Of a stretch of 64,000 nucleotides of DNA, positions 1-11,088 are shown in pieces. The stretch comes from Acanthochromis polyacanthus (lineage: Eukaryota; Chordata; Actinopteri; Pomacentridae), in contig NC_067117.1 in assembly GCF_021347895.1 (NCBI RefSeq), positions 35,532,067 through 35,596,066 of the forward strand. Direction: 5' to 3'. Position numbers and translations under genes: made by a program. The notes below the pieces were generated by a model. It had not been told where the DNA came from, did no database searches, and saw only the letters and a list, made by a program, of their open reading frames with translations. Within the stretch, counting starts at the first letter, position 1. Each line of letters starts with the position of its first letter.

Positions 1-201
1 AGGATACAAGGGCTCACTGAATGGTTTAATAAGGATGAAAATAATGTGAATCATTTTTTATGGCCTTCACAGTCACCAAATATCAGGCCAGTTCAACAAG
101 TATAGGAGATTTTGGTCTGACATGCATGATAGCGCTCATCATCACAACACTGAATGAGCGAATGTCTTTTGTGAAAATGGCAATGGCTCAACCTTGAAAA
201 T

Positions 202-550
202 CCATCCATTATCTATACACTGCTAAATCCTCATTAAGGTTGCGGGTGGCTGGAGTCTGTCCCAGCTGACTTAGGGTGAAGACAGAGGACAACTGGACAG
301 GCTGCTAGTCTATCACAGTGCTGCACATAGAGACAAACAATCACACTCACATTCACACCTACGGACAATTTAGAATGACCAATTGACCTCAGCATGTTTT
401 TGGAGGAAGCTGGAGTACCCGCAGAAAACCCATGCATGCAGAGGGAGAACATGCAAACTCCATGCAGATCCTGAAAAGGCTGGGACGCAAACTGGGGATC
501 TTCTAGCTGCAAGACAGAGGTCCTAACCACCAAGCCACTGTGCAGCCCCC
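202..550. repeat. Dispersed teleost retroposon-like repeat with 12-bp TSD
   Basis: The unit runs from a CCATCCATTATCT-like start to a CCACTGTGCAGCCCC end. It contains the phrases CAATCACACTCACATTCACA and GGGAGAACATGCAAACTCC, which I recognise from a very common fish dispersed repeat; I do not assert a family name. It is flanked by perfect direct repeats AACCTTGAAAAT at 190-201 and 551-562, a clear target-site duplication whose length suits retroposition. It interrupts a decayed Tc1/mariner-like region. Confidence 0.75.
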
Positions 551-562
551 AACCTTGAAAAT

Positions 563-1034
563 GTCTATAAAATATGATTTACAGTGTATGTACTCTACGA
601 TGGTACTACAAAAGCGAAACAAGGGGTGCTACTCCCATTTTGGGGCAGAACTGTTCACTATAAATTCGTATATCAGTCTACAAAAACTCATACTCATCAT
701 GTTTAAAGCAATCAAAGAAAAAAGGAGAGGAGAGTCTGAAGCTGTTACACCAAGACAATGCATCCGTCCACAGAGCTCAGGTGGCAAAAGCAGTTAAATG
801 TGATTTTGAACAATTGCCCCACCTGACCTGCTTTGCCAACTGAAATTCCACTTGCGTAATCGCCATTTTCAGAATAATTATAAAGTCATGCATGCTGTTG
901 AGGAGAGTCTAGACAATCAAGACGTAACCTCCTTCCGAAAAGGAATACTGAAGCTTGATCATCAGTGGACTGAGTGCATTGAAGTTAAAGGAGACCATGC
1001 TGAAGAATATTGCAAGAAGAATGTTCTCCTATGA
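563..1034 (+). pseudogene. Mariner-like transposase pseudogene, C-terminal half
   Basis: Read across frames, the plus strand gives LLHQDNASVHRAQVAKAV at about 740-794, which is the mariner motif around the second catalytic aspartate (HQDN). It is followed by a DFEQLPHL stretch and then by residues ending in ILKLDHQWTECIEVKGDH at about 930-1005. That ending is the usual mariner C-terminus, a tryptophan-containing motif before the final GDY-like residues. Frameshifts and a lost third-aspartate segment show it is dead. The upstream part, left of the retroposon at 202-550, is more decayed; 1-190 contains a PSQSPNI-like remnant of the SPD motif. No terminal inverted repeats were identified. Confidence 0.65.
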
Positions 1035-4000
1035 AGTTTTCTGGTGAGGTCGAACTTTTTAAAGTAGCCTGGCCTGAAACATGAAAAATGACTGGCATAT
1101 AAGCCATCAAATCCTTTTCATTTAAGACCAGGTATTTGTCTTGCATAGTGAAGAACCTAAACATGAACACAAGCCCAGTATTGTAACACCAAAGGATAGT
1201 TTTACTGTGATATTGTTGTCAGTGAGTGAGTAATAGTGGGAGTGAGTGAATGAATGTGCAAAAGTGCGAGCATTGGCGTTTGATACGGAGGAGGGAATGA
1301 GAAGAACAAGAGTGAGGGAGATAACTAATGGGGAGCAACAGCACATATGCCTGCTGCTCAGAACTCAGCCCATTGAAAAAGATATATCTTTCTTTCAGAG
1401 GGAAGCTGCAGGATGCCAGCCTTGTTAGCCAGACAGGCAGCAGGCTGCATCCCAGCAGCCCCTGTTGCATATTCATTCTGTCTGATTAATGGATCCTAAT
1501 TCTGTGGGTGTTGTGTCCCTTGGTATGTACTGAGACTTTCTTACTGCTCTACCGAGATGCAAGGATGTAGCATCTGGCTTATCCAATGAGCCAGGGGATA
1601 AAAGCTAAAACCACATTCTACACCTGCAGCTAATCATGAAATCAATGTGGATTCTATGTGTGCATATGCTTGAAGAACATTATGCAATTCCAGTAGAGAT
1701 TACTTATCATTCTAGAATCATTACAACCTGTACTATTTTGACCTCAAGAAAAAACTTCCCATTACACTGAGTATTAAAAAGATCCCGACAATCACACATC
1801 ACTGGGGTCTTTACAGTATTTTAATACTTCAAGGACGCTATTTCTTTTAGCAATTTAAACCATTGCTGATGTATTTTGGTGAAAACATTTTGGCATTTTA
1901 AATGGAATTGGTTTCAAAATGATTTGAGGATTCTTTAACAGTGTTTTACAAAATTAAGACATTCCCAAACATATCTGTGAGAAAACTGATTAATTAAATG
2001 GTATGATTTGTTTAATTACTCCATCAAATCTGCTGCCAACTTGTCAGTGTGGTGTTTTCAATATTTTAAGCGCTCTTGTAGGAATTACATTGACTGAGGA
2101 GCTAGTATATCCGCATGTTGCTACACTTGTGCCGTCATTCCTAACTAACAAATGAGAACAATTAGTCACAGATGCGTGCGCCAGAATAACAAATCCATTT
2201 TCAAAACAGTAATGTGCGCAATGTCTTTGTATTGGGGCCCCGCAACATTCTCAGCGACATCAAACATTAGATTTTTAAAACACCAGTGCCTGCTAACAGC
2301 TAAAGAGCAGCTCTTACACTTTACCCAAGCATCAAAGCCAATTAGGAAGATGAAAATTCTCTTTTGGGGACGACACAGGCCAGCCAGACTCCTATTAACT
2401 GTTACAACAGACTCTTCTTGGTCCACCTCTCAGCTGCACCAGCAGCAGCTAACCTGACTGCATAGAGCTCTGATCTTTCAAGTCCTCTCACAGCTCTGCT
2501 ATCATAAGCACATCTAATTGGTGTAAAAAAAAAAGCAGTTTAATCACAGATGGACTCAAAGTTTGCACACTAATACTTGCTACACTCTACCCTCTCCCTC
2601 TAAATCCTGTTTTCTGTTTGTGGAAGAACATGTTGTACAAGTGACCCTGTGACATGAACAAAGAGTCTTCTGGGCATAGACCCAATCCTCTCTTTATTCC
2701 TGTGTTTCCCTGGTGCATCTACAGGTTCGTTCCTGCTCTTTGAGATGATGCCAAGGTTGTGCTTGAATATAGTATGAGCATGTCGTAGTTAAATCAGAAG
2801 CAGCTACGTATTTGAAGCCAGCAGCCGTCTTTTGTACCAGTGCCCAGAGTAATGTGGCACATCAACAACCTGGAGCTGTGCAGCCTGCCAGGCATCAGAG
2901 CAAGAACCTGGACATGGCAGATGTGTCAGGAAGGCAGCTGATGGATGTGCTGTTGGGTCTAGCAGACCTTATCCTGCTACTCTGTCACTCTTTTGGGCTT
3001 TGTGCTACACAAGCATCAGCACCTTCCAAAACAGACTAAAATGCAAAGCAGTCAGGCTCTCTATAAGACTCCCCGAGGTGGCAGGGTGGTGGAGGGGGGC
3101 ATTTGCTTATTAAACTGAGCCCCGTTTTTCCAACTGAAAAGGTAAACAATTACTATGCTTCACTAGGGATGTGCAAAGAGAGAATTAAGAAAAAAAGCAA
3201 AAGAATAAAGAGAAAAGGGAATGAGCGAGATTGAGAAACACACAGGGAGAGAGAGAGAGAGCGCAGGAGAAAAGAGGAGGAGAGGATGTCACTAAAGGAC
3301 ACACAGAGTGAGTGACAAAACCTTATTGGATTTATTTGTCTTGCTCGGCTTCTCAGATGAATCTCATTTATTGTGGCTGACAGCAAGGGAAGTGCACATC
3401 AAAGAGGAGCCTTGCACAGACAAATGTCTTTTTCTTTATAATGAACAAGATGCAGGTCCTCTTGTGGAAATGCTGAAGCCAAACAGATATAGGGCAAAGA
3501 CAACACATTGACAAAAAAAACAAAAAACAGGCACATCAGTACTTATAACATCGAGAGATATTTCACTCATTAATATTCAGTTTTCAAGAAGCTAAAAAGA
3601 AACTTGATGCTGCACTGTAAACAAAAACTTCTTGCACTTCAAATGCGACGGTCATTGTTTGTTTCCAACAGCACCAAGTGCATCGCATTCATATTTTTCA
3701 AATACCAACGCTGCACATTTGACTATGTGACGGAGAAACTGTGGTTGAGATCAGATTGGATTTCCCGTCTAAGAAGCTGATGACCTCCAGGGTCATGACA
3801 AAAGCTGTAAACATCTTGTCTGGTTGCCTCGTGGCATTGACATGTTTATATTTTAACTGAGATGTATAAAAGTGCATTTGCACACTACTTAACTCAACTG
3901 GAGCACATGACGGGAATATTAAGCATCTTCTTCTACAACTCACTGAAAACACTTGAGAGAGAAAAGGAAAACTTAACAGGGACAAGAGGTTCAAGTGTTT

Positions 4001-4654
4001 GTAACTTCAGCCATTTCACTCTCTCAATAGGAGGGCAAAGGAACAAGACAAGATGAAAAATGGCATATCGAGACTGTTTTTGGGAGATACGATTCCCAAA
4101 CAGCTGGCAATGAACTAGCGTTTGTTTTTTGCCCTGCTCTGTGGCAGAAGAAGCAGATTGTCCTTGAGGATTCAACATAAATCAACAATCGGCAGCAGAA
4201 GCAAGCAGCTCGCCCCTGGGTCTGCCAGGGAAAGCATAAACTTAATTAAGTCCCATCTTACAAGGTGTGCGTGCACTGGGAGGCCTGTAATGAAAGCCTA
4301 ATGCCAGCCACAAATTGGTCCAACAAGCAGCTAAAACGGATGCCTGACAAGCCGCTCATACAGCCCCAGAGGGCTACCAGAGGATCTCGAGGCTAATATA
4401 GAGAGATGGGACATTAAGGAACATACTCCGAGACATCCTCTAAAACCCAATGCAGAGCTATCATGTAAGGCACATAAAAACAGCGTTCTCTAGCAACCTG
4501 CGGCTCAAGGACAGCAAACTTCCAGAGGACAAAAGGTCACTGGGGCACTGATGAACTGTATCTTATAATAAAATAAAAGCACTCAGAGAACACAGTACTC
4601 CCCCAAGGCTGCTCAGTCATTGTATGATGTACAACGGATGAAATCTTTAAAAAA
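1035..4654. other. Intronic sequence, nothing recognised
   Basis: No coding exon, RNA gene or repeat family was recognised. Local features are a short (GA)n run near 3247-3262 and A-rich runs near 2527 and 3512. Open frames here are short and on both strands. Confidence 0.5.
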
Positions 4655-4985
4655 TTTGTGGTCCGTAGCAGTCGATTTGTAGTAGGCTCACAATCATGTG
4701 ATCGTCAGCAGGCAGCTGATGTAGTGTTCACTTGTTGCCATAGTCACAATGACGTCATGCTGCTATCTCGCAATGATACAGAAATCTTGAACAAATCCGT
4801 GGATACAGACTATAAACTGCATCACTGCCAAAATCTGATCACTTGGTCCTTGTGCCATTTCTGACCTTCCCTGAAAATTTCAATCAAATCCATGAGTCCA
4901 TTTTTGAAAAATGTCGCTAACAGACAGACAGACAAACCAACCTTGATCGTCACATAACTCTGCCACGCTTCTTGGCGGAGTAATA
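4655..4985 (-). repeat. Dispersed fish repeat ending in GGCGGAG, copy 1
   Basis: This block is collinear with 35610-35960, with many exact shared phrases such as ATCTCGCAATGATACAGAAA, TGCATCACTGCCAAAATCT and CTTGGCGGAGTAA. Each copy carries a short CAGA run near its right end, expanded at 35876 but only about three units here. I recognise the family as a common teleost dispersed repeat usually read on the other strand, beginning CTCCGCCAAG. No coding capacity was seen. Confidence 0.75.
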
Positions 4986-7854
4986 AAGCTCGAGATAAAA
5001 CTAGCACTATGAAGGGTAACACCTGCAATTCAAACCAAAATTAATAAAAACAAAAGAGACACATACTAATACTTGAAAAGCTGGAAACACACTATATGTA
5101 ACATTTTTAGTTGATAAATGTCAGAAACACTTAACTGATTATCAAAATTAGCTTTCTGTCAGTTGACCAATTACCGTAGTTATGGGACTGAGCTGTTCCA
5201 GATTTAACAGCGACATATGTGCAAAATCTACAATGACAGAAACCCCATTACTGAAACAGACAGATTACATGTAGGGTTGACAGAAAATTGGATAATTTAA
5301 TCGACTTCAAACAAAAGGATCTACATTTGACTCGTGTGGATACATTTATTCTCTGCATGCTTTCAACAACGGTGACATTCCAGCAGAGAAATTTTTGATG
5401 TTGTCTTTCTATTGATGACAGACAGAGATATGTGCTAAACAGGCTGAATCCAGGTGTAGGGATAAGCCTGCTCACTGTCTGAAAGCACAGTGTTTACACT
5501 TGTTGTGCAAAACACCCTCATAATGCCGGCTAGCAGGAACCCCGTATAAAAATGTTGACTGTCCGTGCAAAAGCAGTGTCAGAAAAAGCCCCTTCTCATC
5601 TCTTGGGTGGCCGGTGGATTACCTTGGCACACTCGTCTCTGGCACACTGCAGTTAGCCAGGACCTATGAACAATTCACCTCACAATGTCTGCTGATCGAG
5701 CTACTGCAGCCTTGATAACATTGGGTCAACGTTTGCTTTCAGCACCATCTGAGAACCAGCCAAGAAAACAAGTCTGATTGTGTCAATTTTTTATTAGCTG
5801 ATTTAAGCTGCAGTGGAATTTGAAAGCGGGGTGAGAGCCGACACGTTTCATCCTACAAACAACCAAGAGCAATGCAGGCATAAACAAGTCAGTGCCATGT
5901 TTCAAGAATGCAGCTTTGCAACAATCAGTCAAGAATAACAGCATCCAGAATTACAACACAACAACCTCTATGTCCCAGCAAGATATAGACGCACACTGAA
6001 AAAATCCATTATACCAAGACACACACACAAACAAAGGCACATTTTTCAGGTCTACTAAGAAAGTGTTCAGTGTTTTTCTGATAATGTTGCCCTCAAAATG
6101 CCAGAACTAAATGAGAGCGAGGAGATGACACAGCTTTGATTGATCAGAACACAGGAGTTGAGGCCAAATTGTGATCACATCTGAGAAAGCAAAAAAGTGG
6201 ACTTAAATTGAGTCCACTTGACCTCATCAGGTTCTCTCTTCTGAACAAACCTGTCCAGATCCAGATGTCAGCACATTCAACTCCCTTTTCATCACAGTTC
6301 CACAGTCCAGGACACGAGCCTACATCCTCAGACACCTTCTAATAACAATCCAAAACTGGAGCTTTCAATAACATGTAACCTTAAAACACAATTAACCCTG
6401 GTGTTGTGCTGTTGATTTGACTCACCGCTGCTCAGTTAAAGTTCATTCCATCTATCAACTGCTCATATTAACTCCAACCCCTGCCATTTATTGATTGACC
6501 AGATGTAGTTAAGCTTTTTCATTGTGTATCTTGTGCAGGTGGTGTGCAGCAAAACTGAACTGTTTTCTCGTGCTTGGAAACACTGGAAAAGATCCTCTCT
6601 TGCTCACAATAATTACAATTATTATTCTAACAATAACAGGAAACAATGACCATCATCCTCTCTTGTTTCAACAGATGTGATTATGTGAGCTCTCACAGGA
6701 ATTATATTGGAGGAATGATTTCATATTTTCGTTCTGTGTAGTAATTATTCAAAAGTCCCCTTAAATGTCACGACTCAGACATACAGTAAATTCGTATGCG
6801 GGCAATACAGAAGACGGCTGAGACATCACAACTGCAAGAAGAGAAGTTGCTTTTGAGGATTTATTTGCTCCACAGGGGCTAATCTGGGCAAAGAAACACT
6901 GTGATACTCATTTTAGTGTCATTCTTCACATCTAAGAACATCTGCTTAGTTGTAGACTCTTGCAATAAGGCTGGAAAACAATGGTGTGATTTAGAAAAAG
7001 TAACTATGTGCCCGAAGACAATTGCTTCTGTGCAGATTGCACAAATGAAAAAATATCAGAAACTGCTAAAGAGGTGGAGCGTATAATTGTGACAGAAGAC
7101 TGGGAGCTAGGTGTTGCACAGAGAATGACTGAGCTTCTGCAGTGTGTGTGACAATGAACAAAACCCCTGACACTGTTCAGGTGAGGAGGTTCCTGATCCA
7201 TTGAGATTTATTGAATGGAAACAGTCAAATACTCTGCTTTAGGCATCTAAAGTTTTGTAGCCGTATTTATGATTGTTTTGTTGCTTTGTTGTGGAGAGCT
7301 GGAGAGGCAGCACAGGGGCTGAGACAGCAGGCAGGGTAAATAAACGAGTGGGAATGAGTACAGTATATCATATGAACCCTCAGGATGCAGGAACAGAGGA
7401 GATGGTCAGGACTTAACTTCATCCTGAACAACACATTTCAATGGCTCCACAGTTTGTTGAAGCAGCTCCCTCAATTTTCAAAGGTTCAATACTTTGGTGA
7501 CTCTTTGTGTGCCAACATGGTATTCTAATATTTCTAAATCAGACAGTCCCACCCTCAGCAAACCAGACTGAGTTGGATCTTGGCTTCTGTATAATCATCC
7601 TCAATTTTGTCCTATTTTAGTCTCAGTTTCACAATGAGCTCCAACTGCGCTCTGTTTGATAACAATGATGTTCTGAATATCATAGTGATATTAAGGATAG
7701 ATGGTTGTGACAAAAGGGAGAACCATGCGATGGACACTTTGTTTTTGAAGAATTAAAACTAACAGCAGGACATCTTCATTTTAAGATGTTCCGTATGCAG
7801 ATTTATAAGTATGCACCTTCTGTTAATTATAGCCCTAAAGAGGATAAAACTGTG
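4986..7854. other. Intronic sequence, nothing recognised
   Basis: AT-rich intronic DNA without a recognisable exon, RNA gene or repeat family. Open frames are short and unrelated to known families as far as I can tell. Confidence 0.5.
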
Positions 7855-7856
7855 TA

Positions 7857-8232
7857 CAGGGTGTCCCAAAAAAAATGCATACACACTTTAAATAATTGTA
7901 AACTAGGTGTTTATTATAATTTGTTTAATTTTCAACATGTAAAAGAATTTACAAACATCATTCTATTGTTTTGTTACCGCCTGTTCTCAAACTGATGTCC
8001 GTTCTGGTCCAGACACTGCCGACAACGTGAAGCGATGGAATAGCACACATCATGAAACAATTCCCTTGGTATTTGCGTGGATTCACGTTCAATGGTTGCT
8101 CTCAATTCAGTGACTGTTGCAGGTCTCATTGCGTAGACTTTGTCTTTTAGGTATCCCCATAAAAAGAAATCTAGTGGTGCGAAGTTAGTTACCAGCTGCT
8201 AAAAGGTGTATATATATTTTTGGGACACCCTG
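7857..8232 (-). mobile_element. Internally deleted mariner-type DNA transposon
   Basis: The element is bounded by inverted repeats CAGGGTGTCCCAAAAA at the left and its near-complement TTTTTGGGACACCCTG at the right. Each is flanked by TA (7855-7856 and 8233-8234), the target site of the Tc1/mariner superfamily. At about 376 bp it is far shorter than an autonomous copy (about 1.3 kb), so most of the transposase has been lost. The retained 3' end of the transposase is annotated separately. Confidence 0.85.
7974..8183 (-). pseudogene. Mariner-type transposase C-terminal fragment
   Basis: The minus strand holds an open 69-codon fragment beginning FAPLDFFLWGYLKDKVYA and ending QFENRR before TAA at 7976-7974. 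The PLDFFLWGYLKDKVY block is the conserved region around the third catalytic aspartate of mariner-type (IS630-related) transposases; ELRATIE and IASRCRQC are typical of the tail. There is no start codon and the first two catalytic aspartates are deleted, so it cannot make active transposase. It lies inside a TIR element with TA flanks, which supports the assignment. The fragment has kept its frame without a stop, suggesting it is not very old. Confidence 0.85.
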
Positions 8233-8234
8233 TA

Positions 8235-9425
8235 TACATAATAGATGGATGGATATTGAACATATAATTTTTCATGTATGAGATAATATGAACACATGTT
8301 GAGGTTGTATTTTGAGGCTCTCAAATGGGACATTTTAATATTTTGAAATATTGAAAATATTGAATTTGCACATAACTACCTATGACAATATCCTAAACAG
8401 CTGAAATTGCGAGGTGCGTGTCCCATTTAATTCACTTATAACAGTTTCAGCAGTCCTAAATAGCAAGCGCTCTATGCAGACATAATTATGAAAAGATATT
8501 AATGGTTAAGAAATGTATAAAGATGCCTAAGCAAGTTTCCTCTGCCTTACACTTGCACTTTTAAACTCTGCCTTTTTCTAATAAACGCTGGAAGCTTAAA
8601 TTATACTCATGTAACTGTGATAAGGCTGCGGTTGCCATGGTAACAACACACTTCTTCAGATGTGGAACGGAAGGAAGAGGCACGTCCCAGTGTATGATAG
8701 TGGCCTCCTATGGAAAAGTAGTACAGCTAATACAGAAGCTTAATGATAATGACATGTTGATTATCGTGTGTGTGTAATGTGAGACAAAAAAAATCAGACA
8801 CATTAACCACAGTTGTGACTGAAATGTCCATGTAAACATTTTAGTAATGGTGGAGAATCAGCTTGGTGGGTTTTATGCATCAAATCCATGCACATCCACT
8901 GTACAATACAGCCTTACTGTAAGATTTTGTTAAAGCATATATCTACATAATAAAGATGATTGATGAACTCAACTGCAAGACTTACTCGAGGCTCATGGAA
9001 AGGTTATTTTTGGTACTAAAAAACTGCAACATAAGGCAGTAAAATCTGACTGAGCAGTGAAAGTAATTGTATATTCTAAGCGCTGGAATCTTTTAAAAAG
9101 CACTGGTGGCATTTTAGTGTACCTTCTCTAATAGGCTGAGTGGTCACTAGCACTTACAATTAGCAACATGCAGGCCTGCACTCTGCTCCATGTTATGAAT
9201 ATTGCCCAAAAGTGTATAGCTTCTTTTATTTCTTCTCAAACTGCATTTATCCACGGTTATCTACTCACCCCTATGGCAAGTGTTAAGTCAACAAATGACT
9301 GTTCACCACTCACATGCTGAATCTGGTTTGTGGTATAAAGGTAGATAAATAACAGACTGTCAACATGAAACTAAAATACCTCCCTTATTTCCTTCATTCT
9401 AAAAATAAAACAACTACATGCAGTG
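8235..9425. other. Intronic sequence, nothing recognised
   Basis: No exon, RNA gene or repeat family recognised in this AT-rich stretch. Confidence 0.5.
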
Positions 9426-9467
9426 CAACTCAAAAGTTTGGAGCCACTGAGAAATGTTCTTATTTTT

Positions 9468-10091
9468 TAATTCAAAATTTTTTTATTGAAATTTTTCATA
9501 TTATAATACAAAGGTGCAGTGCTGGATGACTGTAAAGCAAAACCATGCCATTGGTTCACAAAATAGCAGCAGGCACCAATTAAATAATAATTCAAGAAAC
9601 AAGTATAAATGATAAGAAATTTAAAAAAGAAAAAAATGGAACAGAAACAAAGTAAGAAGTACAAAACCTATACTCTTACAAAAACCAGAAATAAAAACAA
9701 TCCCTCCCTAGTCACTACCAGCCCAACGAACAAATCATGAAGGCACTGTTACATCAAAAGTCTGTCCAAGTAAACCAATGTGATATTGTTAGAGATACTA
9801 AGGAGCACCTGTTGATTAAGTTACTATAGAGTCTGGAATGTACTTAGAAATGGACCCCAAATTTTCTCAAATTTCCCATTAGAATGCTGGAGGGAAAATC
9901 TAATTTTCTCTAGTTTTAAGCAGGTCATGATGTCCTCAAGCCATTGTTCATGAGTGGGAGGTAAACTGTCCCTCCACCTCAGCAGGACTGCTCTCCGAGC
10001 AAGCAGAGAGGCAAAGGACAAAGTGCGGCGCTTCCCTGCAGGTAGCTGCACCTCCCTACCTATGATCCCAAATAAAGCAGTCAAAGGATTT
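9468..10091 (-). mobile_element. 5'-truncated L1-like LINE with 17-bp TSD
   Basis: Perfect 17-bp direct repeats GAAATGTTCTTATTTTT at 9451-9467 and 10092-10108 flank this insert. Read on the minus strand it begins inside ORF2, continues into a 3'UTR, and ends with AATAAA followed by an A-rich tail. These are the hallmarks of target-primed reverse transcription by an L1-type element. It has landed in an older Tc1-type MITE, so it is the younger of the two. At about 624 bp it is only the 3' end of a multi-kilobase element. Confidence 0.9.
9824..10091 (-). pseudogene. L1-like ORF2 C-terminal fragment
   Basis: The minus strand encodes the last 80 or so residues of an L1-clade ORF2 protein (endonuclease/reverse transcriptase polyprotein). 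Recognisable blocks are LLARRAVLLRWRDSLPPTHEQW and WLEDIMTCLKLEKIRF, followed by FEKIWGPFL near the end. This tryptophan-rich tail is typical of vertebrate L1 ORF2. The endonuclease and reverse transcriptase domains are absent because of 5' truncation. The frame happens to remain open upstream into host DNA as far as 10252, but residues upstream of 10091 are not part of the element. It encodes no functional protein. Confidence 0.88.
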
Positions 10092-10139
10092 GAAATGTTC
10101 TTATTTTTGAAAGAAAAACATTTTTTTTCCAATGATTTA

Positions 10140-10372
10140 TTTATTGATTGTGAATCCGTTTGTAACTCTATTAAGAAAGCAACAATGGTTAACCAGTACA
10201 GTTTTATATTGAAACAGTTTACAAGACCTTTGTTCCTATGCAACCCAAGCACATAAGTGAATAGTATGTAAAATAAAATATAAGCTATGACTAGTCCTAC
10301 TTTAACAGCACTCCCACAAGTTGTGTTGATTCTGAATTCAGAGCAAATCAGACCTGCTGCTCAGTAATAGTA
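10140..10372 (-). repeat. Unclassified repeat, copy 1, part b
   Basis: The reverse complement of this block aligns with 22498-22700. Shared phrases include CAGCAGGTCTGATTTGCTCT, GAATTCAGAATCAA and TGGTTAACCA. Its other half lies at 10578-10713, separated by a LINE tail. I cannot name the family. Confidence 0.7.
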
Positions 10373-10379
10373 TGCCTTG

Positions 10380-10572
10380 AATCTAGTTCTAAATTTACCA
10401 GTAGGTGTGAGTGCGAGTGTCGAGTTTGTCCTGTTTTAAGATATTTTATTATTGTCTTGTTTTTCTCTGTGATTCACTTTGGTCACCCTTTGGGCTGTTG
10501 TAAAGGGCTACAGAAATAAACTTTGGTTGGTTGGTTGGTTGGTTGGTTGGTTGGTTGGTTGGTTGGTTGGTG
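10380..10572 (+). mobile_element. LINE/SINE 3' end with (TTGG)n tail
   Basis: The phrase CTTTGGTCACCCTTTGGGCT, then AAGGGCTACAGAAATAAACT, then about twelve units of GGTT at 10524-10571 is a retroposon 3' terminus of the L2-like kind, in which the tail is a short tandem repeat rather than poly(A). Only the 3' end is present. It sits between the two halves of an unclassified repeat, so it inserted into that repeat. Confidence 0.7.
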
Positions 10573-10577
10573 AATCA

Positions 10578-10713
10578 GTACAGTTGATCCATAAAGTAAA
10601 CATTCAGAAGACAACAGGTAGCTTCTAGGGAGACATATAAACCACCCATATACCTTGACTCTTAACAGGAGTCAGAATTTTACATCTATCACAAAAGAGA
10701 CTAATGGAAGCCA
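10578..10713 (-). repeat. Unclassified repeat, copy 1, part a
   Basis: The reverse complement aligns with 21233-21385, with shared phrases GGCTTCCATTAGTCTCTTTT and ACCTGTTGTCTT. Together with 10140-10372 it makes one repeat of about 370 bp. Family unknown. Confidence 0.7.
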
Positions 10714-10730
10714 GCCATATATATATACAA

Positions 10731-11088
10731 TACCCTTCAAAAGTTTGGGATCATTTATAAATGACCGTATTTTTGAAAGCAATGCAGTTTTTTTCAATTA
10801 AGATAAAATTAAATTATTTAGAAATATAATTTAGAAATTGTTAATGCGGTAAATGATTATTCTAGCTTGATTTTTAATGGAATATCTCCATAGGGGTACA
10901 GAGGAACATTTCCAGCAACCATCACTCCTGTGTTCTAATGCTACATTGTGTTAGCTAATGGTGTTCAAATGCTCATTGATGATTAGAGAACTCTTGTGCA
11001 GTTATGTTAGCACATAAATAAAAGTGTGAGTTTTCCTGGAAAACATGAAATTACCTGGGTAACCTTAAACTTTTGCATGCTAGTATAA
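10731..11088 (+). mobile_element. Tc1-type MITE, full-length but degraded
   Basis: The element starts CCCTTCAAAAGTTTGGGATC and ends with a complementary GGGTAACCTTAAACTTTTGC. Its body contains phrases found in the other copies: CCATCACTCCTGTGTTCTAA, TAGCTAATGGTGTTCAAA and AAAAGTGTGAGTTTTCC. It has no coding capacity. It is more diverged than the copies at 18351 and 61931. Confidence 0.85.

Larger units (their letters stand above)
9426..10140 (+). mobile_element. Tc1-type MITE remnant split by an L1-like insertion
   Basis: CTCAAAAGTTTGGAGCCACT at about 9428-9447 is the left terminal sequence of the Tc1-type MITE family found whole at 18351, 33735 and 61931. Its continuation, TTTTTGAAAGAAAAACATTT, resumes at about 10104 after a LINE insertion. 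The match fades near 10125, and the following sequence belongs to a different repeat shared with 22.5 kb. Confidence 0.65.

Noticed and set aside
9954..10256. Plus-strand 100-codon frame
   Set aside because: It is the antisense of the L1-like ORF2 tail and adjacent repeat.
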